A model generated the notes under the pieces. That model worked only from the letters and a program-made list of their open reading frames with translations, did not search any database and was not told where the DNA came from. Made by a program: the position numbers and the translations under genes. A stretch of DNA of 64,000 bases. Origin: Emydura subglobosa. Lineage: Eukaryota; Chordata; Testudines; Chelidae. This document shows, piece after piece, positions 11,167 to 21,912 of this stretch (position 1 is the first letter of the stretch; the number at the start of each line of letters is the position of its first letter). The DNA is taken from contig ML680086.1 of NCBI GenBank assembly GCA_007922225.1, forward strand, positions 8,931,472-8,995,471. The letters are read 5' to 3'.

Positions 11167-11975
11167 TATGGAATGGTAGCATTGAGAGTGGCCAGCTTGC
11201 AGATGGCAATTGCAACTCACTTGTCCATGGCTTGGGATAACACATGCTTACACTGCTGCTGTAGCGCTGCGGTCAGGCCTGTACACAATCTCCAGAAAAG
11301 TTGCCATCTGCATCTTAAAAATTCTCTTGCCATTGCTGGTCATCTCTGATCTGCACAATGATCCTTTCCCACCAATCGGCACTGGCTGGTTTCCCAAGCC
11401 CAGAAATGTTTCTTTATGCTGGGAAGCTGCTCCAGGAACCAGTCCTGCACTATCAGTTGCTCAACGTGTTCCTCTTCTACCTCATCCATGTCCTGGCTCC
11501 ACCATCACAGAAGAACATCCTGTTGCTGGAGGAGCTGCTGCTGCTGCATATCATTAGCCTAGGGGTGTGGCTGGTGAAGTCTCAAGCTGAATTCATCTGG
11601 CTTCGAGTACTGAAATACAACCCAAGAAGCCTCTGCGTGTTTGAGGCTGCCAGCCTGGCGGCGCAGAGCATGGCTGGGTCCACGCTGGCCAACAGCAATT
11701 TGAAAATAAAAATGTCAAAAATTGGAACTAACCTGACCTCCGCTAGGCCTCCCACAATGCACAGAAAGAGAAATCCCAGAATGCACACTGCTCAGCGGCA
11801 AAGCAAAGGAGCATGGGATATCCTCAGAATGCCATGCTCTCAGTTTGCAGCAAGCAGCCACTGTGTGTACACAATGATGCACATTGAAAGAGGACACCCC
11901 CTCCCATGGGCCTGCTGTTACAGTGGCTTGCCAAATGCACAGATTAACCCCCCTCTCCCCTGTGTAGACGAGCCC
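11167..11975 (-). pseudogene. PIF-Harbinger transposase gene remnant with its 5' terminal repeat
   Basis: Read on the minus strand, the element starts GGGCTCGTCTACACAGGGG (11957-11975), a Harbinger-like terminal repeat, with TAA at 11976-11978 as the candidate target duplication. Toward the left the reading carries QMATFLEIVYRPD (about 11277-11315) and VAIAICKLATLNATIP (about 11172-11219). These correspond to the FRM-TF and VAIAIWKLATPDSYRS motifs at the start of the Harbinger DDE transposase. Stops and frame changes are present, and the sequence ends at the LTR, so the catalytic domain and the other terminal repeat are lost. The long + strand frame at 11358-11978 is antisense to this and is not a gene. 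Confidence 0.7.
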
Positions 11976-11978
11976 TAA

Positions 11979-13204
11979 ATTCTGCAGCTTCAAGGTGAGC
12001 ACTGTTTTTTTAAATTGTCATCAAGTTCCTCAGTCAAGGTGAGAACAAGGCACCACTCTTTGCCATTGTCACATTTGAGCACAATCTCATTGCCAGCGGT
12101 GCTGCAGCATCTCAGCCAAACTTGATTACAGTGTGACCTTTCAAAGAGCTCTTGGGTGCTCAAGATCATCTCAATTACATGTTCATTCAAACCTCTTATA
12201 CATTGCTGTACTAAACCAATATATTTAAAGAGGTCCTCAAGCCACTAATGCTTTCAAAGGGAGAAAAATCACATAGCTGGACATGCCACTGGTTTCATTC
12301 GGGTCACAGGTTAACTCAGCTAATGAAACAGTAATGAACCATGTTTCCATAGATTCACTCCACTTTCCCTGCTGAAGATAATAATTTTGTCTTAGCAGTG
12401 CTCAACTGCATTCAGCACGCTGACTTTGGCATTTCTTTAGAGCTATTACTATTTGAAGCAGACTAATAGCATTTTAATAAGACAGCAGGATTTTACAGCT
12501 AGGCAATATATAGCTAGAGTCAAGCTGTTTCAATATTTTATGTAATTGACACCAAGGAATACATTTGTTCAGCTTTCTCTCAATTTATTCATTTAAAGAA
12601 GTTGAAATCTTGTATAATAATGTAATCCACAGGTCTACAAATGCATTACTCTGAGAGGTTGGACTAGATCCAAAACGTTGGATCCAACTCATCATCCCAG
12701 AACACTTCAGACACATTCAGGTGTAGATCCAGACCTGAATTTATAGAACGATTGAAATGTAGGGCTAGAAGGACCTTCAAGCAGTCATCTAGTCTGTCCC
12801 TCCCTCCTCCAGCGAGGCAGGATTAAGTATACCCTGGAGAAGTCAGCATTTGAATCAAAATCCCGTTATGGGCTCTGTAGCTTGGACCCATCTCTAGTTA
12901 CAATGGATGTTAGTTGTCCTCAATTGCAATGACTCTATTGGGGCTATGTTCTGAGGCGATGTGCAAGGTGGTGTATTGCAGACTCCGTCAGACCTATTTG
13001 TTCCCACATCCCAGTGGGGAAGGTGTATGAAGTTGTAAATTAAGTAGGATGCAGGTTACTTTAACTTGTACATTCTTCTTTCACCCTCCTGATTGTTGTT
13101 TTGATTGCTACATCCTTCCCTCCTGCCCCTCAGTGTGTGTGTTACTTCAACAGTGGGGAGACGGTGAGAGTTAGGAAAGTGTGTCTAAGGGAACCTAGAG
13201 GGAA
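11979..13204. other. noncoding sequence with a possible short CR1 fragment
   Basis: No gene is supported. 12756-12860 (AAATGTAGGGCTAGAAGGAC, then GTCATCTAGTCTGTCCCTC) resembles the 3' end of a CR1 element in reverse orientation, ending in sequence like the copy at 42242. The rest is anonymous AT-rich sequence. Confidence 0.5.
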
Positions 13205-13385
13205 TGTATATCGGTGTACCCTAGGGATTGTCTACACAGTGTGCTAGTCCGTGACAGCGGGAGTGTAAAGTCTAGTGCACACCAGCATGCTGCACTAAGT
13301 GGCCCGATATGGACCCTGCTGGCGCACAGCGAAAGATCTTTAGTGCAAGGTAATTAGTCCCATTTCAGTACTACATCAATGCACA
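13205..13385. mobile_element. half of a nonautonomous DNA element (MITE)
   Basis: Begins GGGATTGTCTACACAGTGTG, a Harbinger-like terminal sequence, and continues into an interior with ACCAGCATGCTGCACTAAGT and GACCCTGCTGGC. No matching right terminal repeat follows, so this is probably a 3'-truncated copy. A related fragment lies at about 20938-21035. Confidence 0.5.
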
Positions 13386-13620
13386 GGGATGGATGGGCCA
13401 GAGAACCAAGACTGCTTCCCATGAAAGGTAATGTGCTGCACCCCAGCAGAGGAATGATGGAGAGGACACAGAAGCAGTTCAGAGAACAGCAAACTAGGCA
13501 GGCAGCTTACTACAGCAAAGAGCCATGAACCGGGGCTGCACAGGTGAGCAAGTCTGGGCCCAACCATCAGAGAGCCACACAAAGCAATGACAGAAGGCAA
13601 CAATCCAAGCAGTGGTGGGA
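13386..13620. other. noncoding spacer
   Basis: Short anonymous stretch between two DNA elements; no feature recognised. Confidence 0.4.
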
Positions 13621-13628
13621 CATAGTTC

Positions 13629-14034
13629 CAGGGCCATCCCTAGGGGAGTGCGGGGCCTGGGGTGGAGGAGGCTGCCGCTGGGCCGAGACTGCAGGATATG
13701 GGTACATGGGCGGCGGCCACTCAGCTGCAAGCCCAGCTCACGGGGTGCGGGAGGCTGCCTCCAGGCTGGGAGCCTGGGATGTGGGCAAGCCGCAGGTGGC
13801 TGTTGCCGTGCTTTGAGTCCGGTTCGCGGGGCACAGAAGGCTGCTGCTGGGCTCCCACACAGGACATGGGCAGCTGCCTCCCTTTTCCCAGTGGGGAGTT
13901 GGGACCAGGTGGGATGCGGGTGGTTGCCTCCGGGAACGTGTGAGCTTGCGGGACTGGGGGACCAGCATGGGGCCCACCAAAGTGCGGGGCCCAGGGCGGG
14001 CACTCCGAGGCGCCATACCCTAGGAATGGCTCTG
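13629..14034. mobile_element. hAT-type nonautonomous DNA transposon with 8-bp target duplication
   Basis: The element begins CAGGGCCATCCCTAGGG and its right end is CCCTAGGAATGGCTCTG, whose reverse complement is CAGAGCCATTCCTAGGG: 17-bp terminal inverted repeats with two mismatches. It is flanked by perfect 8-bp direct repeats CATAGTTC (13621-13628 and 14035-14042). CAGGG/CAGAG ends plus an 8-bp duplication identify the hAT superfamily. The interior is strikingly GC-rich. The open frames here (for example 13494-14123 on the minus strand) run through the element and show no transposase motif, so I treat them as chance. Confidence 0.9.
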
Positions 14035-14042
14035 CATAGTTC

Positions 14043-15934
14043 ATAGGAAGTAGCAACAGACTCTAAACAGTGGTGGAAAAAAACTGAAGAAAACCAGCTC
14101 AGCACCATGTAGGCGCAAAACAAATATTGTTAAATCCTAAAGACATAGGTGTTAAGGACCATGCCTGTAACAGCCTGGGACTGTGTTTGTTAAACTATGT
14201 TTGAAACATCCTGCTCGTAACACATTGAACATTTAAACAGCTCATTACCGTTTAAACATTTAGGCTTTTACATCCCTAGTCATGTTAACATGTTTGACTC
14301 TTTGGGCCCCTTTCTGCCATCTAAATTGATACAACAGTGGAGCTGCTCTGTAATTCATGAATACTATATATTTACTATATGAATACATTGATTTGTTTAA
14401 TAGGGGCTGCAAGGGAAAACAAACAGAAGAAAAACAATGGCTCCAGCTAAACCACTTCACTTCACTGTAAACACTTGTGGCCACTGTTAGCTTTTCAGAT
14501 TTCACTCCTCCCCAGCCAGCCTTCAAAATGAGCTTTGTCCAGAAGGGCCAAAACCCAGAAGGATAAAAGGACTATAGCAGCTTAAAAACAAACAGAGAGG
14601 GAATCATACAGGGAAACCAGAGTAACTCCCAGGCACCCACTGGGATGTTGGAAGAAGCTCAGCCTGCCTACATTACCATCAGGGATGGTAAGCTGCTGGG
14701 GAAGATAAGCATGTTTGTAGACCATTGTTTTAAAAGCCTTTTCTCTCTAAATGCTTTGTTCCTACTGTGAAAACAAGCAATACTTCAGTGTAAGAAGGCT
14801 CTCTGGTCACCATGCTCACCATGGGTCACAGACTCCTAAAGGGAAGGACTGTACGTATCTGAACTCAGTCGGACCTGCTGAGTAAGCAACACACAGGGTC
14901 CTGTCTAAGAGTGGGGAAAATAGTGGAATTCCACCCTTGAGAGGTAAAGGCACACAACCAATGGTAATGCCCAAGGAGGTACACACCAAGAGAGCAGAAA
15001 GGGGAGAGATGGAGCTAGCCCTGTAACTGTGACAATCATTTTTATTTGTCTTGTGGTAGCCCCAATCAGGGATCAAGGCCCCATTATGCTAGATGCTGTA
15101 CAAATGTGGAACAAAAAGCTAATCTAAGCTCCAATGTAGGGTTACTGGAATTTTTTTGCACTGTAATCCTCAGAATATTTTTAATGTAAAACTATGCCCA
15201 ACTCCTACTACAATTGATTTCTATGCATCTATTGTTTAGCTGCACCTAAGAAAACATATTACAGTTGTCATCCGCATTCTGTGCTTTTGTTATGCAAAAA
15301 CAAATTATAGTATTGGCTCCTGCTTTTTTAAATTTAAGTGCCATTGTTCGCAACACAAGCAGGAACAAAGCACAAAGTGGCAGAATTTAATGTTTCCTTC
15401 AGACAAAAATTCACAGTACAATACTTTTCAGGGACAATGTCTACTTCTACAAGAGAGTTTAAATCATCATGCTAATGTTTAAAGGGGCAGTAATTTAAAA
15501 AATAATCACATCTCTTTTTGAAAGTTGCGTAGTCACTTTCATTCTGTCCCCTGTACAGCCATTTTGTTTTCACTTGTTGTTTGTATGGATTTTTCCCCAC
15601 AGCAACAAGGGAGAGAAGGGGATTATGAGACCACAACAATCAGCTGTAGGGACACAGATGGGGGGAGGGGTGGCGGAAAGAGGAGGGACCTTGAAACTAC
15701 TTTTAACTCAGTGTTTGAAACTGATTAGGTTTAAACTTTTTAAGGTTCCTAGGGATGCATTTCAAAAGGTGCTATGTTCATGGCATACACATAGGGAAGT
15801 TAGAGTGTAATGCTTTGTGGTTCAGGCCACACCAGTAAGGGACTGAGTCAACATCGGCCCTGTTACTCTAGTTCCCTCAGTGCTGTGCAGCAGTGGCTCA
15901 GAGCCCTGATAATGTAACACTGAGTTTTAAAAAA
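14043..15934. other. anonymous noncoding sequence
   Basis: No gene recognised. 14260-14526 and 15525-15810 hold short open frames without known domains. AT-rich with scattered short A and T runs. 15055-15115 (GGGATCAAGGCCCCATTATG) has the look of an old interspersed repeat, not assigned. Confidence 0.45.
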
Positions 15935-17257
15935 GGCTCTTGGCAATTACAGGCTGGTAAGCCTAACTTCAGTACCACAGAAATTGGTCGATAATTGTGT
16001 TCTTTACTATAGTTTCAGACATATAGATGAACATGATATGTTGGAGAAGAGTCAAAGCTTTTGTAAAGAGAAATCATGCCTCACCAATCTATTAGAATTC
16101 TTTGAGTGGGTCAACAAACATGTGGACAAGGATGATTCAGTGGATATAGTGTACTTGGACTTTCAGAATGCTTCAAACAAACTAAGTAATAATGGGAAAC
16201 GAGGGAAGGTCCTCGTGCTAAAAGATAGGAAATCAAAGGGCAGGAATAAATGGTCAGTTTTCACAATGGAGAGAGGTAAATGGGGGGTGGGGGGGGAGGA
16301 GGGAACGGTGGGACTGCCAAGGATCTGTATTGGGACCTATGTTGTTCAATATATTCATAAATAATCTGGAAAAGGAGTTGAACAGTGAGGTGGCAAAGTC
16401 TGCAGATGATTCAAAATTACTCAAAATAGTTAAGTCCAAATCTGCATGTGAAGAGTTGCAAAGTTCTCTCACAAAACTAAGTGACTGGACAACAAAATAG
16501 CACATGAAAATCAATGCTGATAAATTTAAAGTAATGCACATTGGAAAACATAATCCCAAATATACATAGAAAATGACTGGGTCCAAATTAGCCATTACCA
16601 CTCAAGAGAGATCTTGGCATTATTGTGGCTAGTTGTCAGAAAACATCCGTTCAATGTGTGGAAGCTGTCAAAAAAGCTAACAGACTGTTAGGCACCATTA
16701 GGAAAGGGATAGATAAAACAGCAACAACAACAACAAATTAATGTCACTTTATAAAACCATGGTATTTGCACACCTTGAATACTGCATGCAATTCTGGTCA
16801 CTCCTCTCGAAAAAGATTTTAGAATTGGAAAAGGTACAGTGAAGGGAAACAAAAATGGTTAGGCATATGGAACAGCTTCCGTTATGAGGAGAGATTAAAA
16901 AGACTGGGAGTGTTCATCCTGAAAAAGAGATGATTAAGGAGGGATATGATAAAGGTCTATAAAGTCATGAATGGTGTGGAAAAAGTGAATAAGGAAGTGT
17001 TATTTACCCCTTGACATAACACAAGAACCAGGGTCACCCAGTGAAATTAAAGGCAGATGGTTGAAAAAGAAGTACTTCTTCACCCTACACGGAGTCAACA
17101 AGCTGCCAGAGGATGTTGTGAAGGGACAAAGTATAACTGCATTCAGTAAAGAACAAGATAAGGTCCATCAATAGCTATTAGCCAAGATGGTCAGGGATAC
17201 AACCACATGCTCTGGGTGTCCCTAAACCTTTGACTGCCAGAATTTGGGCATGAACAG
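15935..17257 (+). mobile_element. CR1 LINE, + strand, part 1 (reverse transcriptase remnant)
   Basis: Broken CR1 ORF2. The frame at 15984-16364 carries the RT finger/palm start (SFCKEKSCLTNLLEFFEWVN, then VDKDDSVDIVYLDFQNASNK). Other frames carry the SGVPQGS-GP-LFNIFIN-type region near 16310-16370 and a degraded ADDTKLL box (ADDSKLL-like) near 16402-16425. The later part encodes the typical C-terminal segment: about 16730-16800 'SLYKTMVFAHLEYCMQFWS'-like, and about 16890-17000. Many stops are present. The copy is 5'-truncated, as usual for CR1, and is continued at 18254 beyond an inserted LTR. Confidence 0.8.
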
Positions 17258-18253
17258 TGTCACACTGGCTGGATTTGCAGAGGGGTGCGAATTTATTATA
17301 TTTTTTTTAACATCAATATGTCAGAATCATAGTAATTCATGTGAGATATGCCATATCAGGTACCATTAGAAAGGCTATAATGTGCTAAGATGATAATGTT
17401 TATGTTCATGTGTTATGTGTGCAATGGAAGTTATGGATATGTTTTAATCTGTATTTCATATTGTACTGTGTTTCGGGGTGACACCCCAGACAGGATGGCT
17501 GCAGCACTAGCCTGCTTAATAGCCCATTAAGGAAATTCACAGGTACAATGGGCCTAGGGGAAAGAAGCCAGGGATATATCTGATGAGTCACCAGTCACTC
17601 ATGTGACCCTGGACTCCATCTTATTCCTGTAAATTTCCACAAGCAGCATGGCAAAGGCCAAAGGACATAAAAGGCAGCTGCACCACATCCGTTTGTCATT
17701 GGCCTTCAGCCTATCTCTGGATCAACTTATCTACAACTGAACTAAAGCTGTGAAACAAAGGACTGAGACCCATCCAGGCGTTAGATGTATATCAGAGGGA
17801 CTAGACAAGTCTGCAAACTCCACAATTGCTTTAATCCTTTAACATTTCTCTTATAGTTTGTTTCTTTCCTTTTATAATAAACTTTTAGTTTTAGTTACTA
17901 AAGGATTGGCTGGCAGCATGGTATTTTGGGTAAGATCCAAACTTATATTGATCTGGTTCTGTGGTTGACCCTTTGGGGTCAGGAGAAACCTTTTTGGTAA
18001 AGAGCATAGAGTTTTAAATAACTGATCTCTTTACTGAACCTAGTGGCCGATTGGGAGTCAGAGACTGGAATGCAGTAAAGGGGGCTCTGTATATTTTGTT
18101 TTGGCTTCTTGATAACCAGTGTGGGGAATCAGAAGCACTGGTTGGGAAGTCTGACTTCAGTGTCACACACCAGTGCTGGGAGGATCTGCTTTCCTTTTAC
18201 AGCCTGTCCTGACCTTGGCATTTTCAGGTGACTACCCTAGGCACAGACGGGTC
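17258..18253 (+). mobile_element. LTR (solo, + strand) inserted into the CR1 copy
   Basis: Begins TGTCACACTGGCTGG and ends GACGGGTC(A). It is flanked by ACAG (17254-17257 and 18254-18257), a candidate 4-bp target duplication with one base of ambiguity. Its body contains a polyadenylation signal AATAAA at 17876-17881. Removing it makes the CR1 3' region continuous. Another copy, inverted and more eroded, sits in the DIRS element at 2514-3535. There are no internal genes, so it is a solo LTR. I cannot tell ERV from Gypsy origin by the LTR alone. Confidence 0.75.
17876..17881 (+). promoter_or_regulatory. AATAAA polyadenylation signal of the LTR
   Basis: Canonical hexamer in the LTR, preceded by a T-rich stretch. 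The equivalent block is recognisable in reverse complement in the 2514-3535 copy. Confidence 0.6.
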
Positions 18254-18390
18254 ACAGACGGGATCATTCAATAATTGTCCTGTTCTGTTCATTCCTTCTG
18301 AAGCAGCTGGCATTGGCCACTGTCGGAAGACAGGATACTGGGCTAGATGGACCATTGGTCTGATCCAGTGTGGCCATTCTTATGATTCCA
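18254..18390 (+). mobile_element. CR1 LINE, + strand, part 2 (3' end)
   Basis: The 3' untranslated end of the CR1 copy interrupted by the LTR: CATTGGCCACTGTCGGAAGA, ATACTGGGCTAGATGGACCA, and the terminal TGTGGCCATTCTTATGATTC. The same 3' end appears in reverse at about 52645-52680. Confidence 0.75.
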
Positions 18391-18399
18391 GCAACGTGC

Positions 18400-19370
18400 T
18401 CACAGCACAATGGCCTCACCCTGGCTTCCACCATCCTGGTTTTTCCTTGCTTGGTGACACCAGCAGCCCTTCCAACCCTGAGTCTCCCCTCCAGTGCTCA
18501 GTCCCTCTTACTGTAACACTCACAAAACCTTATGAAGTCCACTGCAGAGACAGTACACAGCATCAGCCTGTCAGGATTTCACTCCTCAGCTTGAAACACT
18601 GTACTGGGATGGTTGTGTGATGAAAACAAGAGTAAGGTTGTTGGCAAAGAACAGGCATTTAAGTGATAGCAAGTGGATGGACAAACAAACAAAAGTAGAA
18701 ATATGCATCTAAAGCTAAAACCTAAACTTACCATACTAGAGTCTTTTGTTCAGAGTTTTTTTACCACAATCTTTCTTGCAGCCTGACTGGCCAGTCCTGA
18801 GCCAGGATCCAACACACCGAGCCCAAAGAGCTTGGTTTCTTTGTCTCCTCAAGGGAAGGATGCCAAAATGACTTTCACTCTCTGCTTATACTTGCCAAAG
18901 TTCCTTGACCTTGCTTCAGGAGGCAGGAAGGTTTCCTGGAGCTGCGGGTTCCATCCCCCATGGAGGATGTTAAGAGGCCACCCTCCACACTGGTTTGCTG
19001 AATGGCTGTGTCTACTTTCCATGTAAATAGAATTTCATTGGCTCTCCTTCTTCAAATGACACTGGAGACTCATTCAAGCAGGCAAAACCCCATTCCTTTG
19101 TCTAGGACAGGGTGATTAAGCCCTTATGTACCTTTTCAGAACATATTTCCAGAGCATTTGTAATTTTTCATATCTCACCCATACAATAATATTAATGACC
19201 AGAGAGTTGCCAGTTTGCATATGATACCTTATATGACATCTTTTAGGTGTAGATTATGAGAACAGTGAGTTATAGTACACTGAGCTGCACCTTACTTTAG
19301 TGTGCCTGTTTTCAAACTAACACTGCTTCCACATTTCCTTCCAGATCCCCCTACTCTGCAAGCAGGACCA
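18400..19370 (-). mobile_element. probable LTR, minus orientation
   Basis: Roughly 970 bp of sequence that reads like another LTR on the minus strand. Its right part (CATATGATACCTTATATGAC) resembles the 5' part of the LTR at 17258 in reverse. I cannot define its ends or a duplication, so the call is tentative. The short frames inside have no recognisable domains. Confidence 0.4.
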
Positions 19371-19439
19371 GAGACACACCTCCCCCGGCCCACCGGCTAA
19401 AGTAATAGCTTACTGTTCAAAATACCACAGTTACCACTG

Positions 19440-20520
19440 TATTGAGCCCACCAACACATGTTTAGCTAAAGCACATCTTCCAGAAAGGAACCCAGACTTT
19501 GAAGGCACCAAGAGATAGTGCATCCACCACTTCCTTTTGTAGTTTGTTCCAGTGGTTAAATCACCTTCACTGGTAAAAATGTATGCCTTTCTAATTTGAA
19601 TCTGTTTCGCTTTAATGGCCAACTGGCTTTCTAGGATATGGTTCCCCCATTTTGTAGATGTAGGCTGCAGTCTTTGTTCCTAGAGGTATAACTTTGCATT
19701 TGATCATAATAAAATGCATTCTGTTTGAATGAGCCCAGCTTCCATAGTGATTCAGCTAGCTCTGTATGACTACACTGTCCTCATCAGTATTTAGCCTTCT
19801 GCCAATCGTTGAGTCACCCACAACTTTTACCAATAGTGATTTTATATTTATTTCCAGATCATTAATAAAAATATCAATTAGCATCAGGACTAGCACCAAT
19901 CCTGGTGGAACCACACTAGAGACACCCCAATTCAATGATGAAGTCCCATGGAGAACTTTTTTTAGAGATCTGTCAGCGAGTTCTTAATCCATTTAACATG
20001 TGCTTTACTAATATGTATAGTGCTGATTTTTGAAATCAGAATGTTGCATGATATCAAGTGAAATACCTTACAAAAGTCTAAGACTAGGCCTCTAGGCCAT
20101 TACTTTTAGCAACCAAACTTGTAATCTCATTAAAAAAAAAAGAAATCAGGTATCTTTGTGAGACCTATTTTCCATAAAACCATGTTGACTGGCATTAGTG
20201 ATGCTCCTTTCCTTCAGTTCTTTATAGATGGAAAAGCTAATATGGCATTCAATTATTTCCTAGGGTTGATGTTAGGCTAGACAGCCTATAATTACTGAAG
20301 TCATTCTGCTTGGCCATTTTTAATACTAGCATGACATTAGCACTTGCCAGTTTCTGGAATTACCCTGCTCGTTCAAGACTTATTAAAAATTCATGTACAT
20401 GGGCTAGTGAATTCCTCAAACAACTTTCTTTGGCAGAGCTTGAGGGCCTTTGCCATCACGATGAGTGTTGTTCTCCATTTGCCTGTATGTAACCCAATTA
20501 CTTTTGAACACTACATCAGA
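19440..20520 (-). mobile_element. CR1-type LINE, minus strand (RT fragment)
   Basis: Read on the minus strand, the segment at about 19780-19915 carries the motif block of the RT palm (SSVVPPGLVLVLMLID and FINDLEINIKSLLVK), a degraded form of the SGVPQGS-LGP-LF-IFINDLE signature. To its left lies the C-terminal portion. Numerous stops show it is dead. The right edge near 20520 is the 5' truncation. Orientation is opposite to the copy at 15935. Confidence 0.65.
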
Positions 20521-20559
20521 TCAATTCCAAAGTCTCAGACAATGTTCTACAGGCAGCCA

Positions 20560-20850
20560 AGGGGGAAAGGTAATATTTTTTATTGGATCAGCTTCTGTTG
20601 CTGAAAGAGACAAGCTTCCCAGCTTTTACACAGCTTTTTCACTTCCGCTGAAGAAGACGACCTGAATAAGAGCTCTGTGTAAGCTGGAAAGTTTCTCTCT
20701 TTCACCAACAGAAATTGATCCAATTAAAAAATATTACCTTACCCATCTTGTCTCTAACATCCAGGGACCAACNNNNNNNNNNAAAAAATATTACCTTACC
20801 CATCTTGTCTCTAACATCCAGGGACCAACGTGGCTACCACAACCGTGCAT
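20560..20850. repeat. foldback repeat containing an assembly gap
   Basis: Left arm AAGGTAATATTTTTTATTGG (from about 20566) pairs with right arm CCAATTAAAAAATATTACCTT (20720-20740). Both arms extend through GATCA-TTCTGTTG-TGAAAGAGA, giving about 50 paired bases around a loop that itself contains AGCTTTTACACAGCT / AGCTCTGTGTAAGCT. Partial copies lie at 25650-25790 and 61238-61275, so this is an interspersed family. The class is unknown to me. Confidence 0.75.
20773..20782. other. assembly gap (10 N) flanked by a 47-bp exact duplication
   Basis: Ten Ns. The 47 bases before the gap (20726-20772) are identical to the 47 bases after it (20783-20829). This is what two overlapping contigs look like when they are joined with a nominal gap instead of merged, so the duplication is probably not real. 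Confidence 0.9.
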
Positions 20851-20859
20851 ACAGAGATT

Positions 20860-21804
20860 GTTCTAGGCATCAATGGCCCAAATCTTATCAATTCAGGAAA
20901 AAATTGGAAAAACACAATGGGGAAAATGGGACACTGAGGGCTTGCCTAATATGGAGAGTTCATGTGTAGTAGGGTGTAAATCTACAATGCATTAGTCTGT
21001 TGCATGTTAACCCACCATGATAGAGTCCCTGGCTTGGAGAGGAAGTTGCAAATGGGGACAGGGGAAGAATGAAGGACCCTGAAATGCGGTGAGGCAGGAA
21101 TGGGGGGATACTAAGAACTCCAGTTGGGGGAACCACAGAGAACTTCTGGCATAGGGAAAATAGGGGACCCTGCTAGGGAAAAACAGGGAGGAGCTGAAGG
21201 GAGTCCCTGAAATAGAGGGGTATGGGAGGGTAGCACACAGGGAAGTGCTGGTGTGAACAACGAGACAGCCTACACAACCTATGAAGTGTGTGACCCTCTA
21301 GTAAGGGTGCAAGCCTGCTGCTTTAAAAATGTTTATCCCTAGTAGCTGTTGTATAATATCCCTCATAGTTACTAATGAACTGGAAAGTACTTCATCATCC
21401 TGCATTCAGTACATCAACCTGTTTCTTTCCCAATACAGCACAGAAATATATATGAACTCTCATCTTTTCTGCATCAACAACAAATTTACCATCTCCATCT
21501 AATAATAGGCCTTTATCATTTTTAGGGTTTCTTTTGTTCCTGACATACTTAAACTCCTTTCTATTGTTGTTAGCCACCAATATAAGTTAGGAAATGTAGA
21601 AAATTGATAAGGGAAGCTAAAGACAGGGAAATATCCTTAAGGATGTTTACTTCCCCCTTTTTCCATATCATTCATATATGTATAATTTCTAATTACTGCC
21701 TTCACTTCCCCACTGAACAGGATGGGATAGTGGCTACATTGCAGCTCCATAGAATTTAAACCTCAAACTATGGGCTATCTGCCCCAATCATGGAGACAAA
21801 CAGA
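20860..21804. other. noncoding sequence with a MITE fragment
   Basis: 20938-21035 (GAGGGCTTGCCTAATATGGA, GTGTAAATCTACAATGCATT) resembles the truncated DNA element at 13205. 21050-21250 is unusually rich in GGGGA-type purine runs. No gene recognised. Confidence 0.4.
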
Positions 21805-21912
21805 TGAATAACTTTACTCATGTGAGTAGCCCCATTGAGTTAAAAAGAGTTTATTCATGTGAGTAATCTTACTCACACGTGTAAGTGTTTGTAGGATTAG
21901 GCCCAGCACTAT
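21805..21912. repeat. small palindromic repeat
   Basis: TAACTTTACTCATGTGAGTA with CCCATTGAGTTAA is followed by the inverted partner TTCATGTGAGTAATCTTACTCAC, forming an imperfect hairpin. The core CCCATTGA is shared with other short palindromes in this window. Confidence 0.6.

Noticed and set aside
11358..11978. 206-codon + strand open frame
   Set aside because: It is antisense to a Harbinger transposase remnant, whose minus-strand reading carries recognisable motifs; the + frame has no domain.
13494..14123. 209-codon minus-strand open frame
   Set aside because: It runs through the GC-rich hAT element and both of its ends; Pro/Arg/Ser-rich composition is what GC-rich noncoding DNA gives, and no transposase motif is visible.
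20726..20829. Apparent tandem duplication around the N-run
   Set aside because: Exact identity right up to an assembly gap is better explained as an unmerged contig overlap.
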